Part shown: in pieces, positions 33,744 to 41,911 of the stretch
Layout of the letters: each line of letters opens with the position of its first letter
How positions within the stretch are numbered: position 1 is the first letter of the stretch
From: Bacillus sp. AZ43
GTDB taxonomy: Bacteria; Actinomycetota; Actinomycetes; Mycobacteriales; Geodermatophilaceae
Assembly (NCBI GenBank): GCA_004570425.1
Contig: SPQJ01000034.1
Span: forward strand, 1-47,771
DNA length: 47,771 nucleotides
Direction of reading: 5' to 3'
The notes under the pieces: generated by a model
Seen by the model: only the letters and a program-made list of their open reading frames with translations
Databases searched by the model: none
Told to the model about the DNA's origin: nothing
Program-made: the position numbers and the translations under genes

Positions 33744-36235
33744 GGGACGGTCACTGTCCGGCAGCCGAGCGCCGGGTTGGTGGTGCCCTGGCCGGTGTTG
33801 ATCGCGTAGGTGCACACCTGGTGGGTGCCGCGGGCCAGCCCGAAGCTGCCGCTGTAGCCGTGCGCCGCGCCGGCCTGCGGGTAGGCCCGGCCCACGTCGG
33901 TCCGCGACTGGCCGGCCGAGACCTCGCCCACGAAGCCCCCGTCGGCGTACACGTGCACGCGCGCGGTGCCTCGCCAGATGTCGGGGTCGATCGTCCACCC
34001 CTTGAACGTGGCGACACCACCGCTGACGGTGACCTGGTCCAGGCTGCCGAACGGGTTCCACGCCGCGGCGTCGACGGTCACCGTCGCGCAGCCGAGCTGC
34101 GGGTTGAGCACGCCGTAGCCGGCGTTGATGGCGAACACGCAGACCTGGTGGCGGCCGGGGGCGACGTCGAGGCCGACCTCGTAGCCGTGCGCGTTGCCGG
34201 CGCCGGGGAAGGCGCGGCCCACGTCGGTGCGGGTGCCGGTGGCCGTCGCCTGCCCGGACCAGCGGCCGTCGACGTACACGTGGACGTCGAGGGAGGTGGC
34301 CGGGACGTCGCGGTCCAGCGTCCAGCCTCGCGCGGTCACAGTCCGGCCGGACACCGTAACCGCGTCCAGGCTGCCCTCCGGTGCCCAGTTCTTCTCCGGT
34401 GAGGTCACCGTCCGGCAGCCCAGCGCGGGGTTGCGGGATCCGCCGTTCGTGTTGATCCCGTAGACGCACACCTCGTAGGTCCCCGGGCCGGCGACCGCGA
34501 GCTCGAGGTCGTAGCCGTGGGCGTTGCCGGCCCCCGGGAAGGCGCGGCCGACGTCGGCGCGGGTGCGGTCGGCCCGGTAGGAGCCGCCCCAGGCGTCGTT
34601 GACGTAGACGTGCACGTCCAGCGCCGTGGCAAGCGCGTCCTGGTCGAGGGTCCAGCCGCGGACGTCGATGCGCCGCCCGTCCACGACCACGGCGTCCACG
34701 TTGCCGACCGGCTCCTTTAGCCGCTCGGGGTCAACCGCGGTGAGGGTGCGGCACGCGGTGTTCGGCAGCGTCCGGTTGGCGACCGGCTGCAGGGTCACGC
34801 AGACGTCGTGCTCGCCCTCCGGGACGGTAGTGGAGCCGCTGAAGCCGTGCCGGCTGCCGGCGGCGGGGTAGGCCGCGCCGACGTCGGGACGGGACTGGTC
34901 GGCGCGCAGCTCGGTCTGCTGCTCGCCGTCGACGGTGACGGTGACGGTCGAGGCGGTCGTCTGGGCGTTGGGGTCGATGGACCAGCCCCGCAGGGAGACG
35001 GTCTGCCCGCGGACCGAAAGGTCCTCGACGTTGCCCAGCGTCGGCGTGCCGTAGCCGGCCATGCGGGTGCCGACCATCTCGCGGAGGTCGTTCATCCGCG
35101 CGTAGGCGTACTTCCCGGGGCAGGCCGTGGTCCCGACGTCGCGGTGGGCGAAGATCGTCGGCATGTAGACGACCGTGCCGGCGGGCCACCGGGCCGTCCC
35201 GCCACCACCGGAGGTCAGCGCGGCCGTGCCCTTAGGGTCGACGCGGTAGAGCGCCAGCTTCCAGGCCACGATGTCGGCCACCGAGGCCAGCATGGCGCTG
35301 CTCGGTGCGACGGTCTCGTAGTTGCCCAGCATGGAGACGCCGAAGGTCCCCGTGTTGAAGCCACCGGCGTGGGCGCCCACCACCGTGCTGGCGAGGCCGC
35401 CGTACCGCCCCTCCCAGAGCCGGCCGTACTTGTCGGCGATGACGTTGTAGCCCATGTCGCCCCAGCCGCGGCTGACGGTGTGGTACCGGTAGATGGAGCG
35501 CATGATCGCCGGCACGTCGTCGGCCGTGTAGCCGTTGCTGTCGGCGGTGTGGTGGATCGTCGCGGCCTTGATCGTCGGCGCGTACTGCGGGCCCCAGGTG
35601 CGGATGGACTCATCGGCGCCCCACTGCGCGCGGCTGTAGACCGGCGGCATCGAGCCGGCGGCCTCCGCCGTGTCGGTGATCTCGGGCGACCCGAGCGCCG
35701 CGTCGGCGTCGCTCGCGCCGGGGTCGACGAGGGTGAGCTGGACGTCGGTCGGCTGGGCACCGGAGCGGGTGACGAGCTCGGCCTCGACGCCGGTGCTGGG
35801 GCCGGTCCACAGCGGCGCCGTGCCCCCGCGGGGCGCCGCCCCGGAGTCGGCGCCGGCGTCCTGCTCCGCGTCCTCCACCGTGACCAGAGTCCAGTCGCCC
35901 CAGGCGCCGTCCTCGTCGCGGACGCGGATCTGCACGACGGTGTCGGTGACGGCGTCGTCCGGCGCCCAGGTGACCCCGACCAGCGAGAAGGGGTCGGTGT
36001 CGGTCTCCCGGACGGTGAGCACCGGGCTGGTGTCGGCGACCCCCTCGACGGGGTCGGTGGTGCCCTGCTGCACCTCGGCGGCGTCGGCGGGCTCGGCGAC
36101 CGAACCCATCTCGACCTCCCCGGCCGAGGTCTCGACAGGTTCGGCCTCGGGCGCCGGCGCCGCCGAGACCGGCAGCACGACGAAAGTGGCGGTCATGGCG
36201 GCGAAGGCGAGGGAGCCCGCGAGGGTGCGGCGCAC
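33740..36235 (-). CDS. Secreted N-acetylmuramoyl-L-alanine amidase (PGRP fold) with four C-terminal repeats
   Basis: An 831-residue protein with a signal peptide (residues 1-25, LAGSLAFAAMTATFVVLPVSA). Residues 26-195 are an acidic, beta-rich region with VTWAPDDAVTD and DGAWGDW. Residues 196-390 are a PGRP/amidase-2 domain: zinc ligands H229 (ATIHHTADS), H364 and C372 (FAHRDVGTTACPG), and catalytic Y263 (GYNVIADKYG). It would cut the amide between MurNAc and the stem peptide. Residues 401-831 hold four repeats; the first is divergent (no VCVYxIN motif, but both cysteines kept). GTG 36235 has GGAGGA 6 bases upstream. It is divergent from the LCP gene and coupled to the SpoIID gene. Confidence 0.93.
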   Translation of the reverse strand: MRRTLAGSLAFAAMTATFVVLPVSAAPAPEAEPVETSAGEVEMGSVAEPADAAEVQQGTTDPVEGVADTSPVLTVRETDTDPFSLVGVTWAPDDAVTDTVVQIRVRDEDGAWGDWTLVTVEDAEQDAGADSGAAPRGGTAPLWTGPSTGVEAELVTRSGAQPTDVQLTLVDPGASDADAALGSPEITDTAEAAGSMPPVYSRAQWGADESIRTWGPQYAPTIKAATIHHTADSNGYTADDVPAIMRSIYRYHTVSRGWGDMGYNVIADKYGRLWEGRYGGLASTVVGAHAGGFNTGTFGVSMLGNYETVAPSSAMLASVADIVAWKLALYRVDPKGTAALTSGGGGTARWPAGTVVYMPTIFAHRDVGTTACPGKYAYARMNDLREMVGTRMAGYGTPTLGNVEDLSVRGQTVSLRGWSIDPNAQTTASTVTVTVDGEQQTELRADQSRPDVGAAYPAAGSRHGFSGSTTVPEGEHDVCVTLQPVANRTLPNTACRTLTAVDPERLKEPVGNVDAVVVDGRRIDVRGWTLDQDALATALDVHVYVNDAWGGSYRADRTRADVGRAFPGAGNAHGYDLELAVAGPGTYEVCVYGINTNGGSRNPALGCRTVTSPEKNWAPEGSLDAVTVSGRTVTARGWTLDRDVPATSLDVHVYVDGRWSGQATATGTRTDVGRAFPGAGNAHGYEVGLDVAPGRHQVCVFAINAGYGVLNPQLGCATVTVDAAAWNPFGSLDQVTVSGGVATFKGWTIDPDIWRGTARVHVYADGGFVGEVSAGQSRTDVGRAYPQAGAAHGYSGSFGLARGTHQVCTYAINTGQGTTNPALGCRTVTVP
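33746..35035 (-). repeat. Four protein repeats in the amidase
   Basis: Copies encode about residues 401-500 (35035-34736), 511-613 (34705-34397), 621-721 (34375-34073) and 730-830 (34048-33746). Copies 2 and 3 are also very close at DNA level around the GRAFPGAGNAHGY segment. Confidence 0.85.
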
Positions 36236-36871
36236 GAGAGGTCCTCCGAGTGAGCGTGAGCGTCTGTCCCCGAGCGCGGGAGCGCCTCCCGGGCGGCCTG
36301 CGGCCGCCCGGCGGGCTACGGCACGGGGACCGGACGGACCGACGATAGGGTAACGGGCCTATCACAGGGTGCAACGACTCGCCTAGGCTTTGCCAGGCGC
36401 ACCAGTCGTCACGCGGATCACCCGGCCGGGTGCGCGCGGGTGCCGCGCGACGCGTGGCCGGCACCCTGCCCGGAAAGCTACGTCTTGGGCGCCCCCGCCC
36501 GGCGGTCCGACACGCCCCGCGCAAGACGTGCCGGGGCACGTGCACCCCGCCACGGGCCGCCCGACGGCGCGCCGCGACGGACCGGCTCGCCCCTCCCCGG
36601 CTCGCGGGTCGCCCGCCGCCCGCGACCGTCACCCGCGCCGCGACCGGGCGGACGGCGCCACGGACTGGGACCGGTGCGTCCGGTGTGAACGCCCGGGTCC
36701 GGTGAGAAGGACCGCACGGGCGCCGCCAGGGTGTCGCGCCCCCTCCGCGCACAGGTTGCGTGCTTACGATCGCTGCCGTTCGGGAGTCCCGACACGGACC
36801 GCTGCACCGTCGCACCGGCCGTCCGGTCGACCAGTCCGACCCCACCCGTCCCCCTGACAGTGAGGAAGCCG
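36236..36871. other. Long divergent intergenic region between amidase and LCP genes
   Basis: These 636 bases hold no convincing gene. The left side has a promoter for the amidase (36347-36374). The middle (about 36390-36720) is GC-rich sequence with Arg/Pro-rich shadow frames only. On the right, TACGAT at 36765-36770 is a possible -10 box for the LCP gene with a leader of about 95 bases; no matching -35 box is seen. No riboswitch was recognised. Confidence 0.6.
36347..36374 (-). promoter_or_regulatory. Candidate amidase promoter
   Basis: On the minus strand TTGCAC (36369-36374) and TACCCT (36347-36352) are 16 bases apart. This is the best sigma-70-like pair in the region. It would give a leader of about 105 bases before the amidase start at 36235. 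Confidence 0.5.
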
Positions 36872-38554
36872 GTGAGCCGACCACGCGACCTGCAGGTGAG
36901 GACCCTGGGCGCTCGCCCGCTCCCCCCGCGGCTGGACCCGCGCGCCGGCCGTCCGGCGCGCCCGCGCCCGGCGGGCGGTGCCCGCGCGGCCGCCGCCGAG
37001 TACAGCCGATCCTCGGCCGGGCGCGCCGATCGACCGGTTCGCTCCTGGGAGGAGCACCCGCCCGTCGGCTTTGGCCGCACGCTCGGCCTCACCGTCCTGA
37101 ACGCGATCGTGCCGGGCACCGCCTTCCTGGCTGCCGGGTACAAGAAGGTCGGCGCGCTGCTGCTGGCCGGCTTCGTCGCGCTCATCGCCATGGGCGCGTA
37201 CCTGGCGACCGCCGGCCAGGAGCTGGCGGTACGGCTGGCGGTCAGCCCGACCGGGCTGCTGCTGGTCATCGCCGCGGCCGTGGGCATCGCCGTCGTCTGG
37301 TCGCTCGCCGTGATCGCCGGGTACCGGGTGCTCGCGCCGGAGTCCACCACGGGCGGGCAGCACCTGATGGGCAGCCTCCTGGTCACCCTGCTGGCGCTAG
37401 GGGTCGCGCTGCCGGCCTTCGAGGCCGCGCACCTGGCGTCGGTCCAGCGCAACCTCATCACCGGCCTGTTCGGCGACGACGTCGAGTCCGCCACCGTCCC
37501 GGAGGCGGCGAACGCCGACCCGTGGGGGGACAAGGACCGGGTCAACGTCCTGCTGCTCGGCGGTGACGGCGGCGACGGGCGTACCGGCGTCCGGACCGAC
37601 ACGGTCATCGTCGCCAGCATCGATACCGAGACCGGCAAGACGACGACGATCAGCCTCCCGCGCAACCTCGAGGAGCTGCCCTTCCCGGAGGACAGCCCCC
37701 TGCACGAGGTCTACCCGGACGGCTTCTGGGCGGGCAGCGAGAGCGAGAGCCTCCTGAACGCCGTGTACCGCAACGGCCCGGCGGAGTACCCCGACATCCT
37801 GGGCCCGACCGACAACCCGGGCGCCGACTTCCTCAAGCTCGGCGTCGGCGAGGCCCTGGGCCTGACCATCGACTACTACGTCCTGGTCAACCTCGAGGGC
37901 TTCAGCCAGCTCGTCGACGCCCTCGGCGGCATCACGGTCAACGTCAACTACTACGTGCCCATCGGCGGCGAGCCGACGCTGGGCCACCTGCCGGACGCCT
38001 ACATCGCGCCGGGGCCGAACCAGCACATGGACGGCGAGCGGGCGCTGCAGTTCGCCCGCGGCCGGTTCGGGCTGACCGACTACTCCCGCATGGACCGCCA
38101 GCGGTGCATGATCAACGCGATCGTCGACGCGGCGGACCCCATGAACCTGCTCAGCCGCTACCAGCAGATCGCGGCCACCACGCAGGACATCGTCATGACC
38201 GACATCCCGCAGGCCGTGGTCGGCGACTTCGCCGACCTGGCGCTCAAGGTCAAGGACGCCGGCATCCAGAGCCTGGTCTTCGACAACTCGGTGATCCGGC
38301 CGGCCTACCCGGACTACGACGAGATCCGGGCGACGGTCCAGCAGGCGCTGGCCGCCACCCCGGCCCCCTCGCCCACTCCGGCCGAGCCGGCTCCCGGTGC
38401 CGGCGGCACCACGTCGGCGACCGGGACCACGGCCCCCGAGGCCGCACCCAGCGCCGCCTCCGAGTCGCCCGTGACCGACGCCGCCGACGCCTGCGCCTAC
38501 GACCCGGTCGCGGCGCAGGAGGCCCTCGACGAGGGCGAGCCGCCCACGGGCTGA
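36872..38554 (+). CDS. LCP (LytR-CpsA-Psr) family glycopolymer ligase
   Basis: A 560-residue membrane-anchored LCP protein. The Arg/Pro-rich cytoplasmic N-terminus (1-65) is followed by about four hydrophobic helices (70-195), more than the usual one. The LCP domain spans about 222-480, with R241-x-D243 (GVRTDTVIVASID), SLPRN with R264, DYYVLVNLEGFSQLVDALGGI, and ARGRFG near 395-400. The tail is Pro/Ala/Thr-rich. LCP enzymes move undecaprenyl-diphosphate-linked glycans onto peptidoglycan; in mycobacteria the homologue at this location attaches arabinogalactan (recalled). GTG 36872 has GAGGAAG just upstream. It is the natural ligase for the glycan made by this locus. Confidence 0.92.
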   Translation: MSRPRDLQVRTLGARPLPPRLDPRAGRPARPRPAGGARAAAAEYSRSSAGRADRPVRSWEEHPPVGFGRTLGLTVLNAIVPGTAFLAAGYKKVGALLLAGFVALIAMGAYLATAGQELAVRLAVSPTGLLLVIAAAVGIAVVWSLAVIAGYRVLAPESTTGGQHLMGSLLVTLLALGVALPAFEAAHLASVQRNLITGLFGDDVESATVPEAANADPWGDKDRVNVLLLGGDGGDGRTGVRTDTVIVASIDTETGKTTTISLPRNLEELPFPEDSPLHEVYPDGFWAGSESESLLNAVYRNGPAEYPDILGPTDNPGADFLKLGVGEALGLTIDYYVLVNLEGFSQLVDALGGITVNVNYYVPIGGEPTLGHLPDAYIAPGPNQHMDGERALQFARGRFGLTDYSRMDRQRCMINAIVDAADPMNLLSRYQQIAATTQDIVMTDIPQAVVGDFADLALKVKDAGIQSLVFDNSVIRPAYPDYDEIRATVQQALAATPAPSPTPAEPAPGAGGTTSATGTTAPEAAPSAASESPVTDAADACAYDPVAAQEALDEGEPPTG

Positions 38555-38566
38555 GATCCTGGCGGC

Positions 38567-39373
38567 ATGCCCCTCGACGGTCCTGCCGCCCTGCTCGCCG
38601 CCGCCCGCGACCGCGACCCGGCCCGGCCGCTGCTGACCCACTACGACGACGCCACGGGCGAACGGGTCGAGCTGTCGGCGACGACGCTCGACAACTGGGT
38701 GGCCAAGACGGCGAACCTGCTCCAGGACGAGTTCGACATCGGCCCCGGCAGCACCGTCGCCGTGGCCCTGCCGGTGCACTGGCAGACCGCGGCGGTGCTG
38801 CTCGGGGTCTGGAGCTGCGGGGCGACCGTCCTCGACACCGCCGTCGAGGACGAGGGCGGGCTCGGCGACGCCGACCTGGTCCTGGCCGCCCAGGACCGGC
38901 TCGAGGCCGTGGAGGAGGGCCTCGGTGACGTCGACCTGCTCGGGCTGAGCCTCCACCCCCTCGGGGCCGGGATGGCGGGCTACGTGGGACCGGCCCGCGA
39001 CTTCGCCCTCGAGGTGCGCACGGCCGGCGACCGCTTCGTGCCCTACGGCGCGCCCGACCCCGGTGCCCCGGGGCTGCTGCTCGGCGGCCTCGAGCTCACC
39101 CTCGGCGGCCTGGTCGAGGCGGCCGGGGAGCTGGCCGGCCGGCTGGGCATCGGCCCGGGTGACCGCGTCCTGGTCGACGAGGAGACCGCCACCGAGGCCG
39201 GGCCCGTCGCGTGGCTCCTGGCCCCCCTGGCGGCCGGCGCCTCCCTCGTGCTGTGCCGCCATCCCGCGCTCGACGCCCTGCCGGCCCGTGCGTCGACCGA
39301 ACGGGTCACCGCGACCCTCGGCCTGCGCGTCGACGGCGTCCGCCAGCTGGGCCGCCCGGCCGGCCAGGGATGA
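38567..39373 (+). CDS. TIGR03089 family protein
   Basis: This 268-residue protein resembles the N-terminal part of adenylate-forming enzymes: VELSATTLDNWVAKTANLLQDE, VAVALPVHWQTAAVLLGVWSCGA and later a GGLVEAAGELAGRLGIGPGDRVLV segment. It lacks the catalytic C-terminal domain and the classic AMP-binding P-loop. It matches the actinobacterial family TIGR03089, found next to the LCP gene in mycobacteria (Rv3268, recalled). Function is unknown. It lies 12 bases after the LCP gene, and its stop overlaps the DUF1028 start (ATGA), so all three are likely one operon. Confidence 0.85.
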   Translation: MPLDGPAALLAAARDRDPARPLLTHYDDATGERVELSATTLDNWVAKTANLLQDEFDIGPGSTVAVALPVHWQTAAVLLGVWSCGATVLDTAVEDEGGLGDADLVLAAQDRLEAVEEGLGDVDLLGLSLHPLGAGMAGYVGPARDFALEVRTAGDRFVPYGAPDPGAPGLLLGGLELTLGGLVEAAGELAGRLGIGPGDRVLVDEETATEAGPVAWLLAPLAAGASLVLCRHPALDALPARASTERVTATLGLRVDGVRQLGRPAGQG

Positions 39374-40197
39374 CCTTCTCCGTCCTCGCCCGCGACGCCA
39401 CCACGGGCGACCTGGGCGTCGCGGTCTCCTCCTGCATCCTGGCCGTGGGCCGGGCCGTGCCGGCCGCGCGGCCGGGGGTGGGCGTCGTCGCCGTCCAGGC
39501 GCGCAGCCGCCGCGGGCTCGGCACGAGCGTGCTCGCCGGGCTCGCCGCCGGCACGCCCGCGGAGGTCCTGGTCCGCCGCGCGTCCCACGCCGCCGAGGAC
39601 GTGACCCGGCAGATCGCCGTCCTGGACGCGCGCGGCGCGATCGCCGCCGACACCGGCCCGGGCGCCTTCCCCGTCGCCGGGCACCTGACCGGCGACGGGT
39701 TCAGCGTGCAGGGCAACATGCTGGCCTCTCCCGAGGTGCTGCCCGCCATGGCGGAGGCGGTCGCCGGCGCCCGCGGGGAGCTGGCCGACCGGCTGGTGGC
39801 GGCACTCGTGGCCGGGCAGGACGCCGGCGGCGACCTGCGCGGCCGCCAGTCGGCAGCGCTGCTGGTCGTCGCCGCGGACCCCCCGACCGAGGAGGACGAC
39901 GGGGTGCGGACCGACCTGCGGGTCGACGACTCCGCGGACCCGGTCGCCCAGTTGCGGCTCCTGCGCACCCTGCAGCGGGCCTACGACGAGCGCGACTACG
40001 AGACGCTCGCGGTCTTCGCCCCCGAGGGCGCCCGCCCTCTCTACGCCGCCCTGGCCGCCTCGCGACGCGGCGATCGCGAGGCCGCGCGCGCCGAGCTGCG
40101 GGCCATGCGCTCCCGGCCGGGCTGGCGAGCCTGGCTCGCCGCGATGGCAGGCGACCCGCGGGTCGGCGCGACGATGCGGCTGCTCGACCAGGGTTGA
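39370..40197 (+). CDS. DUF1028 protein (putative Ntn-hydrolase)
   Basis: A 275-residue DUF1028 protein. The family signature runs from MTFSVLARDATTGDLGVAVSS at the N-terminus through VVAVQARS, GPGAF, VQGNMLA and GRQSAALLVVA. The fold is predicted to be Ntn-hydrolase-like. A C-terminal 75-residue helical part (VAQLRLLRTLQRAYDERD onwards) looks like a TPR-type or peptidoglycan-binding appendix seen in some members. ATG 39370 overlaps the preceding stop. Substrate and role are unknown. It ends 7 bases from the convergent acyl-CoA dehydrogenase gene. Confidence 0.88.
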   Translation: MTFSVLARDATTGDLGVAVSSCILAVGRAVPAARPGVGVVAVQARSRRGLGTSVLAGLAAGTPAEVLVRRASHAAEDVTRQIAVLDARGAIAADTGPGAFPVAGHLTGDGFSVQGNMLASPEVLPAMAEAVAGARGELADRLVAALVAGQDAGGDLRGRQSAALLVVAADPPTEEDDGVRTDLRVDDSADPVAQLRLLRTLQRAYDERDYETLAVFAPEGARPLYAALAASRRGDREAARAELRAMRSRPGWRAWLAAMAGDPRVGATMRLLDQG

Positions 40198-40204
40198 GTG
40201 TCGG

Positions 40205-41359
40205 CTACTTGAGCAGCGAGCGGGCGATCACCATGCGCTGCACCTGGTTGGTGCCCTCGTAGATCTGGGTGATCTTGGCGTCGCGCATCATGCGCTCCAC
40301 CGGGAAGTCCTGGGTGTAGCCGGCGCCGCCGAACAGCTGGACGGCGTCGGTGGTCACCTGCATGGCGACGTCGGAGGCGAAGGCCTTGGCCGAGGCAGAG
40401 ACGCGGGTGACGTCGGGACGGCCCTGCTCACCGGCGGCGGCGGCGACGTAGACGAGGTGGCGGGCCGCCTCGATCTTCATCTCCATGTCGGCGAGCATGA
40501 ACTGCACGCCCTGGAACGAGCCGATGCTCGTGCCGAACTGCTTGCGCTCCTTGACGTAGGCCACCGCGGCGTCCAGCGCGCCCTGGGCGATGCCCACCGC
40601 CTGGGCGCCGATGGTCGGCCGGGTGAAGTCCAGCGTCCGCAACGCCGTCTTGAATCCCGTACCGGGCACCCCGATGATCCGGTCGGCCGGGATGGTGCAG
40701 TCGGTGAAGTACAGCTCGCAGGTGGGCGAGCCCTTGATGCCCATCTTCCGTTCCTTGGGACCGACGGCGAAGCCCGGGTCGTCGCGGTGCACGGCGAACG
40801 CGGAGATGCCGTTGGCCTTCTTCTCCGGGTCGGTGACGGCCATGACCGTGTACCACTCGGAGATGCCGGAGTTCGTGATCCAGGCCTTGGTGCCGTTGAG
40901 CACCCAGGAGTCGCCCTCGAGGCGGGCGCGGGTCTTCATGGCGGCGGCGTCGGAGCCGGCCTCCCGCTCGGACAGCCCGTAGCTGATCATCGCCTCGCCG
41001 GAGGCGATCGACGGGAGGACCTTCCGCTTCACGTCCTCGGACGCCGACAGGATGATCGGCATCGAGCCGAGCTTGTTCACGGCGGGGATGAGCGAGGCGC
41101 TCACGTCGACCCGCGCGACCTCCTCGATGACGATGCAGGTGGCGATGGCGTCGGCACCCTCGCCCCCGTACTCCTCGGGGATGTGCGTCGCGTGGAAGCC
41201 CGCGCTCGTCAGCGCCTTCTGCGCCTCGATCGGGTAACGCGACTCGGCGTCGACCTCGGCGGCGAACGGCGCGATCTCCCGCTCGGCGATGTCGCGGACC
41301 GCTTCGCGGATCGCCTCGTGCTCCTCGGTGAGGGCGTAGAGCCCAGCGTTGTTACCCAC
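40205..41359 (-). CDS. fadE25: Acyl-CoA dehydrogenase, FadE25-like
   Basis: This 384-residue FAD-dependent acyl-CoA dehydrogenase matches mycobacterial FadE25 closely as I recall it: HIPEEYGGEGADAIATCIVIEEVARVD, YGLSEREAGSDAA, KERKMGIKGSPTCELYF and RPTIGAQAVGIAQGALDAA. The catalytic base is E368 in QIYEGTNQ. It oxidises acyl-CoA to trans-2-enoyl-CoA with electron-transfer flavoprotein as acceptor. GTG 41359 has TATCCT 7 bases upstream, so it is probably leaderless. The order fadE25-purE-purK on the minus strand is a conserved actinobacterial cluster. The reason for linking fatty-acid oxidation to purine genes is not evident. Confidence 0.95.
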   Translation of the reverse strand: MGNNAGLYALTEEHEAIREAVRDIAEREIAPFAAEVDAESRYPIEAQKALTSAGFHATHIPEEYGGEGADAIATCIVIEEVARVDVSASLIPAVNKLGSMPIILSASEDVKRKVLPSIASGEAMISYGLSEREAGSDAAAMKTRARLEGDSWVLNGTKAWITNSGISEWYTVMAVTDPEKKANGISAFAVHRDDPGFAVGPKERKMGIKGSPTCELYFTDCTIPADRIIGVPGTGFKTALRTLDFTRPTIGAQAVGIAQGALDAAVAYVKERKQFGTSIGSFQGVQFMLADMEMKIEAARHLVYVAAAAGEQGRPDVTRVSASAKAFASDVAMQVTTDAVQLFGGAGYTQDFPVERMMRDAKITQIYEGTNQVQRMVIARSLLK

Positions 41360-41366
41360 AGGTACG

Positions 41367-41372
41367 AGGATA
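41367..41372 (-). promoter_or_regulatory. -10 box of the acyl-CoA dehydrogenase gene, leaderless spacing
   Basis: TATCCT on the minus strand ends 7 bases before the GTG at 41359, within the short gap after purE. No ribosome binding site is seen. Confidence 0.6.
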
Positions 41373-41383
41373 AGCCCGGCAGG

Positions 41384-41902
41384 TCAGTCCTCCGAGGCGA
41401 GCCGCTCCTGGAGGGTGAGGTCGCGCGCGACGACCGACTCGGCCAGGTCGGCCTGGAAACGGGTCACCGCCTCCCGGAGCGTCTCGTCCGCCGCGGCGAG
41501 GATCCGCACCGCGAGCAGCCCCGCGTTGCGTCCGCCGCCGATGCCGACGGTCGCGACCGGCACCCCGGCCGGCATCTGCACGATCGACAGGAGGCTGTCC
41601 AGGCCGTCGAGCCGGTCCAGCGGGCGGGGCACGCCGATCACCGGCAGCGGCGTGGCCGCGGCGACCATGCCGGGCAGGTGGGCCGCTCCCCCGGCGCCGG
41701 CGATGATCACCCGCAGGCCCCGGCCGGCGGCGCTCTCGGCGTAGTCGAGCATCCGGCGCGGCGTCCGGTGGGCGGAGAGGACGTGCGCCTCGTAGCCGAC
41801 GCCGAACTCCTCGAGCGCGAGGGCGGCGGGCTCCATCATCGGCCAGTCCGAGTCGCTGCCCATGACGACGCCCACCACGGGGCCCCCGGACGCGTCGTCC
41901 AT
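41384..41902 (-). CDS. purE: PurE, N5-carboxyaminoimidazole ribonucleotide mutase
   Basis: This 172-residue class I PurE moves the carboxyl group of N5-CAIR to give CAIR in purine synthesis. [10 protein letters not shown] is the substrate-phosphate loop. SAHRTPRRM carries the catalytic histidine, and [17 protein letters not shown] and [22 protein letters not shown] follow. ATG 41902 is chosen because GAGGAG stands 5 bases upstream; a GTG two codons earlier is possible. It starts 9 bases after the purK stop, and both are co-transcribed. All residues expected for the family are present. Confidence 0.96.
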   Translation of the reverse strand: MDDASGGPVVGVVMGSDSDWPMMEPAALALEEFGVGYEAHVLSAHRTPRRMLDYAESAAGRGLRVIIAGAGGAAHLPGMVAAATPLPVIGVPRPLDRLDGLDSLLSIVQMPAGVPVATVGIGGGRNAGLLAVRILAAADETLREAVTRFQADLAESVVARDLTLQERLASED

Positions 41903-41911
41903 ACCCACTCC

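Noticed and set aside
12262-35035. The repeat arrays as a CRISPR or DNA satellite
   Set aside because: The periodicity is about 300-320 bases, conserved mainly at protein level and in frame; there are no short identical repeats with spacers.
36390-36857. A 155-codon frame in the amidase-LCP gap
   Set aside because: Pro/Arg-rich throughout, no ribosome binding site, no family resemblance; overlapping shadow frames exist in other phases.
36236-36871. Possible cyclic-di-AMP (ydaO-type) riboswitch before the wall-hydrolase genes
   Set aside because: Such riboswitches often precede actinobacterial wall hydrolases, but I could not find the conserved core in this gap.
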